The notes beneath the pieces were generated by a model. The model was not told the origin of the DNA. It did not search any database and was given only the letters and a program-made list of their open reading frames with translations. Below, piece by piece: positions 56,894 through 64,000 of a stretch of DNA of 64,000 nt. Source of the DNA: Nephrocerus scutellatus (taxonomy: Eukaryota > Arthropoda > Insecta > Diptera > Pipunculidae); contig OX352763.1 in assembly GCA_947095585.1 (NCBI GenBank), forward strand, positions 50,510,329 through 50,574,328. Direction: 5' to 3'. Position numbers and translations under genes: made by a program. Every line of letters begins with the position of its first letter. Positions within the stretch are counted from its first letter, which is position 1.

Positions 56894-57080
56894 CACTCCA
56901 CGGCCTGACTCTGCCTTTTTTTTCTTGATAATGTATTTCGTAATTTAATAATATTCTGAACACTCCACGGCCTGAGTCTGCTGTCTGTTTCTTTATAATA
57001 TATTTCGTAATTTATCGCTCTCGTGACGTTGGAGTGACCCATAACAATTATGACGGTAATGGAAAACGCAAATAAGCAGG
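56872..57080 (+). repeat. Probable errantivirus LTR start with a 68-bp tandem repeat
   Basis: AGTTAAGTATTGG follows the purine tract, like the AGT start of gypsy-type LTRs. Two units of about 68 bp with core aacactccacggcctga lie at 56891 and 56959. The LTR end was not identified. Confidence 0.5.
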
Positions 57081-57267
57081 AAAACCAAATTGAACCAATG
57101 TACTGAGTTCAGCACTGGAAAATGCAAAATCGTCATCGATTGTAAGTGGGCCAATGCACTGGGTTCACTACTTAAAAATGTAGACTCAGCGCCGATTGGG
57201 AATTACCTAAATAATATTGATTGCGACATACTATATACTCATGATCGGTATCGATTGGGTATGTTAA
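57081..57267 (+). other. Spacer of the tandem duplication, unclassified
   Basis: A 61-residue ORF (57090-57275) lies here but resembles nothing I know. Part of the same spacer recurs three times (57207, 59676 and 60691). Confidence 0.4.
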
Positions 57268-58939
57268 TCTCATAGAACGCGGCAGCCTGTGAGAAGAATC
57301 TCGTCCGTGAACTGAAACACTACAGAGAGCAAGGACCGCACCAGACGCGAAAATTCTACCAAAGGGTCCGCGGTATGACGCAATATACATCGCGTTGCAC
57401 ATACTGCAAGGACAAAGAGGGCAATCTGTTCGCCGATCTTAAAGGCATCTTAGAGCGATGGGAAGAGCACTTTCATGAGTTGCTAAATGGCCAGCTAACT
57501 GAGGAATTGGAGGCTCCACCAATGACCGAAAATCATACTATGCTGCCGCCACCAAGCATAGACGAATTTAGCAGAGCGATAAATCGGCTCAAAAATAACA
57601 AGGCCCCGGGATCTGATGGGATCCCAGTGGAACTGATAAAAATAGGAGGCCCCACATTACACCAAGCAATTCATGAAATAATAGTGCAAGTATGGGAAGA
57701 AGAAGTTATGCCAGAAGACTGGCAAAGAGGCATCCTGTGCCCCATACCTAAGAAGAGAGATATCACAAAATGCAGCAATTATCGTGGTATAACGTTGTTG
57801 AGTACCGCGTATAAGATTTTCTCCTCTATCCTTCAAGACAGGATAGCCCCATACGCTAAAGTCATCATTGGTCCATACCAGTGTGGCTTCATCCCAGAAA
57901 AATCAACAACTGATCAGATTTACACCCTAAGGCAGGTGATGGAAAAATGTCTAGAGTTTCAAAACTAACTACAACATCTTTTTATAGACTTTAAAGCCGC
58001 CTATGATAGCATAACCAGAGTAGAACTTTTTAAAGCCATGAGAGAATTCGGCAAGCCAAATAAACTGACACGACTATGTAGGTTGACCATGACCAATGTT
58101 ATAAGCCATGTAAAAATATCCGGATCACTATCAAACCCATTCAACATCTATAACGGGCTCCGACAAGAAGATGGACTGGCCTGCGTCCTCTTCAAATCCT
58201 GGCGTTGGAGAAAGTGATCTGAGACTCTGACGTAACGGCGAGAGGAACAATCCTCTATAAGTCCATTCAGATACTGGCTTACGCAGACGATATTGACATC
58301 GTTGGTAGAAACCAAAGAGCTGTACAGAAAGCTTTCATCCAGATAGAGCAGGCGGCACGAAATCTGGGGCTGCACATAAAGGAGAGCTAAACAAAGTACA
58401 TGGTGGCCACGTCTGCGAGTAGAAGATCCAACATTGGTCCCTCAATTCAAATAGTGGAGCGCGAATTTGAAGTAGTGCAATCTCGGGTCAACTATAGCAG
58501 CCGATAACAGCATGGAACCAGAAATACGCGCACGGTTGCTTAAAGCCAACAAAGCCTACTATAGTCTGTCAAACAATTTTCAAATCCAGGAACTTAACCA
58601 TAACATCCAAGCTGCTGATATATAAGACAATGGTCAACCAGTACTTACATATGGATCCGAGATTTGGGTGCTTAGCAAAAAGCATTCTGACCTCTTAGCC
58701 GCGTTCCAGAGAAAAGTCTTACGGAGAATTGTTGGCCCCGTACGTGAGGAAGTACGATTCCGGAGACTCTATAATGATGAGATCCAGCCAGGATCCAGGG
58801 TGGCGTAGACCAGGACGCCCAGAGTTTAGGGATGCCAAACTGGATGACATCGGCTCGAAATCGGGACCGGTGGAGAGACTTTTTGCGGGAAACCAGGATC
58901 GGATCCCGCTCGAGAGCCAAATATGATGACGATGATGTT
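57268..58939 (+). pseudogene. RTE-like relic, copy R3 (part of the tandem duplicate)
   Basis: It contains the reverse transcriptase only (57312-58620), with the same open 197-residue part at 57375-57968, the same TAA, and YADDID in the 58205-58390 frame. Duplicated together with R2. Confidence 0.8.
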
Positions 58940-59362
58940 ATTTTAGATATATAACACTTCAAGGGAATTATATTATAAACATTCAAAATTACAACCTAAA
59001 AATTAATGATGCGGCAATACAAAATAAAGAATCATAGTATATATTCCAACTTTATTACGAGGAAATAGTCAAAGAAAATCTGACAGTCAAGACGATGTTT
59101 GAATAAATTAAAGATTTACAAGAAATCGACCAAAGACATGCTATAGAGTTAATACAATATGAAGAAATTAAAACTTATATATTTCCAAGTTATGTTAATA
59201 ACGGTAATACTAGTAATCATAGTGCTCATGATTTGTAAGAATGTCGTAGGAACGGAGAGGATAAAGATCAAAATAAACAGTGTTAAAACAGAGGCTCAAA
59301 ACCATGAGAACCTTCTGGAGAATGTTCAACCTAGGGAAGGAGGAGTTAAGTATTGGTCTTAA
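58940..59362 (+). pseudogene. Errantivirus-like env C-terminus, copy 2
   Basis: Duplicate of 56471-56893, with the same membrane segment and frameshift. Confidence 0.55.
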
Positions 59363-59675
59363 CACTCCACGGCCTGACTCTGCCTTTTTTTTCTTGATAA
59401 TGTATTTCGTAATTTAATAATATTCTGAACACTCCACGGCCTGAGTCTGCTGTCTGTTTCTTTATAATATATTTCGTAATTTATCGCTCTCGTGACGTTG
59501 GAGTGACCCATAACAATTATGACGGTAATGGAAAACGCAAATAAGCAGGAAAACCAAATTGAACCAATGTACTGAGTTCAGCACTGGAAAATGCAAAATC
59601 GTCATCGATTGTAAGTGGGCCAATGCACTGGGTTCACTACTTAAAAATGTAGACTCAGCGCCGATTGGGAATTAC
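59363..59675 (+). other. Second copy of LTR-like repeat and spacer
   Basis: Same content as 56894-57206; no supported coding. Confidence 0.5.
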
Positions 59676-61646
59676 CTAAATAATATTGATTGCGACATAC
59701 TATATACTCATGATCGGTATCGATTGGGTATGTTATGTGATATGTCGTAATAGTGATTCGGTGATTTCCTTTAACATTCACTTTTTTGAGCTCAGGAGTT
59801 GATTTCCAACTATCAACCCGGTAGTACGATAAAGTACGAGACGCATTAATTTATTAAAAATTTAAGTAAGCAATAAAATAGTAAATATAATTAATATTTA
59901 AAATTAAAAAAATTGCTGAAGTTTTATTTAGTTATTTCGCACGTAGTTAACTTGCGCACAAAAAAAAGTGCTATTGTTTAAACAACGGCATGCGCGGTCT
60001 CTCGGTTCAACAAGTGCAAAGTGCAGGGTGTGGTGTCCCTTTACCCCATCATCAACAGCCCAGCTAGAGAACTTATTGAAACATAACTGTCGTATGTTTT
60101 GCATGCGGCAATTTGATGATCTAATTCTTTAGCAATTAAAATAACGGATTATGAGTGTTTGTTTCTTGGTGATTAAACTCATTTTGTCGTAAAGGTATAA
60201 CACTGGCGACAATTTGTGTTGATAATCCATTGTAAAACATCCACTACACAAATTCGGTTAAAAGAAGCGGTATGTTGTGTTTTGTGTGTTTTTTTTTGTA
60301 GTTATGTGTGATTTCAGAGTGGATCTCAGCAACAAACGTGGGCTTAGAACGAATTCTTTCGCTGTGTTTACGTATGTACATGTCCACAGGCTAGCAATTC
60401 TGGTACTGAACTCAGGTATTTGATAATTCTGATACATCGGAATTTAATCTCCCTGGCTATAACTTGGTGACATTTTTTTCCCCTCAACGTGGACTCGCAA
60501 TCTATATCCGTAGTGATGTTGCGTTTCAGCTTTTGCCTCAATTCAACCAAAGTTCCAATCCGGAATTGAATTTCATTTGGCTTAAAGTTAAGGTAAAAGA
60601 GCGCAACATCCACTATGGTTTCCTTTACAGGAGCCCCAACTTAGACAGCGTTTCAACTCAGAGCGGGTTTGATGCACTGTCTGAGTTAATCTAAATAATA
60701 TTGATTGCGACATACTATATACTCATGATCGGTATCGATTGGGTATGTTATGTGATATGTCGTAATAGTGATTCGGTGATTTCCTTTAACATTCATTTTT
60801 TTGAGCTCAGGAGTTGATTTCCAACTATCAACCCGGTAGTACGATAAAGTACGAGACGCATTAATTTATTAAAAATTTAAGTAAGCAATAAAATAGTAAA
60901 TATAATTAATATTTAAAATTAAAAAAATTGCTGAAGTTTTATTTAGTTATTTCGCACGTAGTTAACTTGCGCACAAAAAAAAGTGCTATTGTTTAAACAA
61001 CGGCATGCGCGGTCTCTCGGTTCAACAAGTGCAAAGTGCAGGGTGTGGTGTCCCTTTACCCCATCATCAACAGCCCAGCTAGAGAACTTATTGAAACATA
61101 ACTGTCGTATGTTTTGCATGCGGCAATTTGATGATCTAATTCTTTAGCAATTAAAATAACGGATTATGAGTGTTTGTTTCTTGGTGATTAAACTCATTTT
61201 GTCGTAAAGGTATAACACTGGCGACAATTTGTGTTGATAATCCATTGTAAAACATCCACTACACAAATTCGGTTAAAAGAAGCGGTATGTTGTGTTTTGT
61301 GTGTTTTTTTTTGTAGTTATGTGTGATTTCAGAGTGGATCTCAGCAACAAACGTGGGCTTAGAACGAATTCTTTCGCTGTGTTTACGTATGTACATGTCC
61401 ACAGGCTAGCAATTCTGGTACTGAACTCAGGTATTTGATAATTCTGATACATCGGAATTTAATCTCCCTGGCTATAACTTGGTGACATTTTTTTTCCCTC
61501 AACGTGGACTCGCAATCTATATCCGTAGTGATGTTGCGTTTCAGCTTTTGCCTCAATTCAACCAAAGTTACAATCCGGAATTGAATTTCATTTGGCTTAA
61601 AGGCGTTTCAACTCAGAGCGGGTTTGATGCACTGTCTGAGTTAATC
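59676..61646 (+). repeat. Tandem duplication, 1015-bp period
   Basis: 59676-60690 and 60691-61646 are direct copies. The second has a 60-bp deletion (relative to 60593-60652) that keeps the reading frame. The junction shares ct. Confidence 0.9.
60300..60694 (+). pseudogene. Non-LTR endonuclease fragment, first duplicate
   Basis: It has an early NKRGLRTN motif in one frame and an open 76-residue part (60464-60694) with LAIYIRSDV and HYGFLYRSPN, typical of EEP endonucleases of non-LTR elements. It ends at the duplication junction. Upstream stops break it. Confidence 0.7.
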
Positions 61647-62228
61647 TTAAGAATTGTCACAAAAAATCGTAAAAATGAAAACGTTATTGCGGGCGATTTC
61701 AATGTACACAATTTTGGGTGGCTTCGCAATTCTGGCCAGACAACACCCGAAGGAAGTTGTGTTGAGTTATTTCCTGAGTTTAATCATGCAAATCATTCTG
61801 CAAACGCCCTTGACTTGTTCTTTACATATTGTCCTGATAAATACTCCCAGTCAATGTATTATCGCCTCTAGGCTCGTCAGACCATTGTGTAGTATCAGCG
61901 AATTTCTCGTTAATAAGCCGCGTAGTTAGAAAAAACTTCCAAAAAAAATAGTCAGCAATACGAGAAAGCCAATTGGGACGGCTTTAACAACTTCTTTGGG
62001 AGATTTAACTAGTCGCTATGGTTTTACGATAGCAACTTGGATGCCGCCACTGATGCAATCACAAACATCATCCTTGTTGGTATTAGAGACTTTATCCCTT
62101 CCCGGAACAAAGCAAACCCTACTGAGGAAAACCGAACAAATTTTAAACGAGCCAGAAATGATTGCAATGCCCATCTTCGGCGAGTAAAATTCGCCTACGA
62201 CCAAAACTCGAAGCAAAAAATACTTTAG
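61315..62228 (+). pseudogene. Non-LTR endonuclease fragment, second duplicate, continuing to linker
   Basis: The open part 61479-61871 includes the endonuclease motif VIAGDFNVHNFGWL and ALDLFFTYCPD, after a 60-bp in-frame deletion. A later frame (62037-62228) encodes the linker toward a reverse transcriptase (IPSRNKANP). That frame runs to the MITE, and after the MITE, with one TTA removed, it continues (FWSFVKR). Pseudogene with several frame changes. Confidence 0.7.
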
Positions 62229-62824
62229 GCCCGATTTTATGAACAACGATAGATAAATAAAATCCGAGAGTAATGATTAATTTTTACTCTCGTATTTTTT
62301 TTTCGTCGATTCTATGAATGCCGATAGATTATAAAAATTCGTAAATTATTACAGGTTTTATTGAAGTTATACCGCAGTTTTTTGTATGAGTTGTAACACT
62401 TTTTTGACGTTTATATAGTTTATACTAACATTTTATTTTGTGTGTATGATTAAAAATTTCAATATCACTATATTTCTATATTTTTTAACTATTTTGTACT
62501 TACTAATACTTATTTTTCTTTTTTTTTTTGTTATTCCATTTTCAATTAATTTAAATTAATTTAATTTATTAAATTATGATCAATTGATCTCTTCTCAATT
62601 CTAAATTCTCACTAATAAATATAATGTTTAAATTTTAAAACGTCAAAATTTATAATAACAACAACACCTTTTTTTACACTCTGATTTACCTACAAAAATC
62701 AGCAGATAAAACAGAGAGTAGAAAAAAATCTTCAGATAAATTTTCTCTTTTATCGGCGTTCATAAAATGCAAGCGACGATTAATCCTCGGATTAATCATT
62801 TACTCGCGTTCATAAAATCGGGCC
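62228..62824. mobile_element. Harbinger-like MITE (597 bp)
   Basis: The 17-bp terminal inverted repeats are ggcccgattttatgaac (62228-62244) and gttcataaaatcgggcc (62808-62824), a perfect match. TTA flanks both sides (62225-62227 and 62825-62827), as for PIF/Harbinger-type TWA duplications. A second gttcataaaat copy lies at about 62758 and a related tctatgaatgccgatag near 62312, giving subterminal repeats. No coding. Confidence 0.85.
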
Positions 62825-62827
62825 TTA

Positions 62828-63145
62828 ATGTCACAAAGATGTAAATAATTTTGGTCATTCGTGAAAAGATTCAAATATGTAATGTGTCATGTTTTACATT
62901 CCACCTAAATGCTCCATGTCCACATGTCCTATGTTTAAAGAAGCAAACAACTACAGCTGTCAAAAATCGTTCTGCATATTATTTCAGAGTAAAAAGATCA
63001 TATCCGAGTATTATCAAAGCGTAAAAAGTGTCCCAGAGAAAAAAAAACAGATAAAAATTCAGACAGTTAAATTATTGCTTCGATTACTCCGACATAAAGA
63101 AAAACGAAACCATCATCAAATAAAAATTCATACTATTGGTGTCAT
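62828..63145 (+). other. Sequence right of the MITE, including an unrecognised 93-residue ORF
   Basis: The first bases continue the non-LTR frame. The ORF at 62889-63170 begins with a methionine and is Lys- and Cys-containing, but I recognise no domain. It may be a chance frame. Confidence 0.35.
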
Positions 63146-64000
63146 ATACTACGTTTACATGCAGGGTTGATAGGTTGAGCTAAGCCAAGTTCAGAATTAG
63201 ACACTAGTGTTTCAGCACATGGGTTGAAAGATTGAATTTGTTTTGTTACACTAAAAATGTCGTAAACGGTACGTTTTGACGCTACGATTACGGTACGTAT
63301 ATCGCACTTTTGTCACAAGATTAGTGTGCATAAAGTTGGTCGTATTTGATGTCACGAAAACGTAAGGTTTACGGATGCTTCGACTTATTTCAAACTTAAT
63401 TTTAAACACTTACTGAATATAAAATAAAATAATTACTTACAATAATTAATAATTTATATAACTAACTATATATATTATTAAGACGGAAATTAAACTGATA
63501 CACGACTAAATGAAAAAATTGTTGACTGGATAATAAATATAAAACGTTTAGAATTTATGTGAAAAGGAGAGAATGACATATGTTAGTGTAAAAAAAATGC
63601 GTAAACTCACTGTCTCGGTGCGTTTTTGACGCATATCGTTTTTGTGCCGGGAGGGCAGGACCTATTGAGTTTTAAATTTTTCAACCCATGTTTATCAACA
63701 AAAAACACTGCCAACGTTTTCACTGTACAAGCTCTCCTAAGGTTTTAAGCGTATTGATATTAATATTTGCAGATTTACAACGTGCTGCGCTAATTGGATA
63801 TAATTTTTACGTTTACATGCTGGGTAGAAACCAGCTTGGTTCGGCTTAAAATGAGCTTGACTCGACTCGACTACACTCCCTCAGGAGAAGTGAAAACGTT
63901 GGCCGTGTTTTTATTACCTCGGAGTAATCGGAGAAATCCGAAGTCCGAGATATCCAATAATTATTTTCTCTGTTCAGATCAGATAAATTATCTGCTTTTT
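63146..64000. repeat. AT-rich DNA with direct and inverted repeats
   Basis: The 17-bp near-direct repeat tacgtttacatgc(a/t)ggg is at 63150 and 63808. Inverted repeats are acatgggttgaaa (63217-63229) with tttcaacccatgt (63679-63691), and ccaacgttttcac (63711-63723) with gtgaaaacgttgg (63890-63902). These suggest one or two small non-coding transposons. No coding region supported. Confidence 0.5.

Larger units (their letters stand above)
54799..59736 (+). repeat. Tandem duplication, 2469-bp period
   Basis: 54799-57267 and 57268-59736 are direct copies with over 99% identity. Each includes RTE reverse transcriptase, env C-terminus, LTR-like repeat and spacer. The junction shares only about one base. 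Confidence 0.9.

Noticed and set aside
57090..57275. 61-residue ORF in the duplication spacer as a host gene
   Set aside because: No domain, duplicated with TE material, and its end lies beyond the duplication junction.
60584..60652. 60-bp difference between the 1015-bp duplicates as a spliced intron
   Set aside because: The missing segment does not have GT and AG at its exact ends; it looks like a deletion.

Overview
This window looks like insect DNA, probably from a higher dipteran, and consists almost entirely of transposable elements nested in each other. The evidence is a BEL/Pao element, a jockey-type non-LTR element, an errantivirus-like env relic, RTE-type relics and AT-rich spacers. 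I found no host gene, rRNA, tRNA or CRISPR array. The species call is inference. The density of nested, duplicated and broken elements suggests pericentromeric or other TE-rich heterochromatin.

Layout. 1-912: unclassified AT-rich DNA. 913-40092: six head-to-tail copies (called A to F here) of one minus-strand LTR element that encodes Gag but no polymerase. Each copy has one LTR, shared with its neighbour. Copy D (13233-30946) is split by two insertions. One is a non-coding element with LTRs over 3.1 kb long that carry three different minisatellites (15367-23653). The other is a BEL/Pao element (23749-29921) flanked by a 5-bp target duplication. Copies E and F are nearly identical.

40093-44156: an RNase H and 3' tail of a non-LTR element, an errantivirus env fragment and an RTE-like EN-RT relic. 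44156-46919: a seventh Gag-element copy (G) in the opposite orientation. 46919-53200: a second, truncated BEL copy interrupted by a nearly complete jockey-type element (47840-52874) with a 14-bp target duplication. 53201-59736: the env plus RTE composite again, with a 2469-bp stretch of it tandemly duplicated. 59676-62228: the endonuclease part of another non-LTR element, tandemly duplicated with period 1015 bp. 62228-62824: a MITE with 17-bp terminal inverted repeats and a TTA duplication. 62825-64000: AT-rich DNA with inverted repeats.

How the parts relate. The Gag elements have no polymerase and would need enzymes in trans. Five of the six array copies lack the primer-binding site, so the array was probably amplified as DNA rather than by retrotransposition. 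The most unusual coding observation is that Gag, a repeat region and a zinc-knuckle region lie in one reading frame, separated by a UGA and a UAG. The UAG is followed by CAG CUA, which matches the CAR-YYA readthrough context. Because the copies are recent duplicates, this may be inherited damage rather than a functional recoding system.
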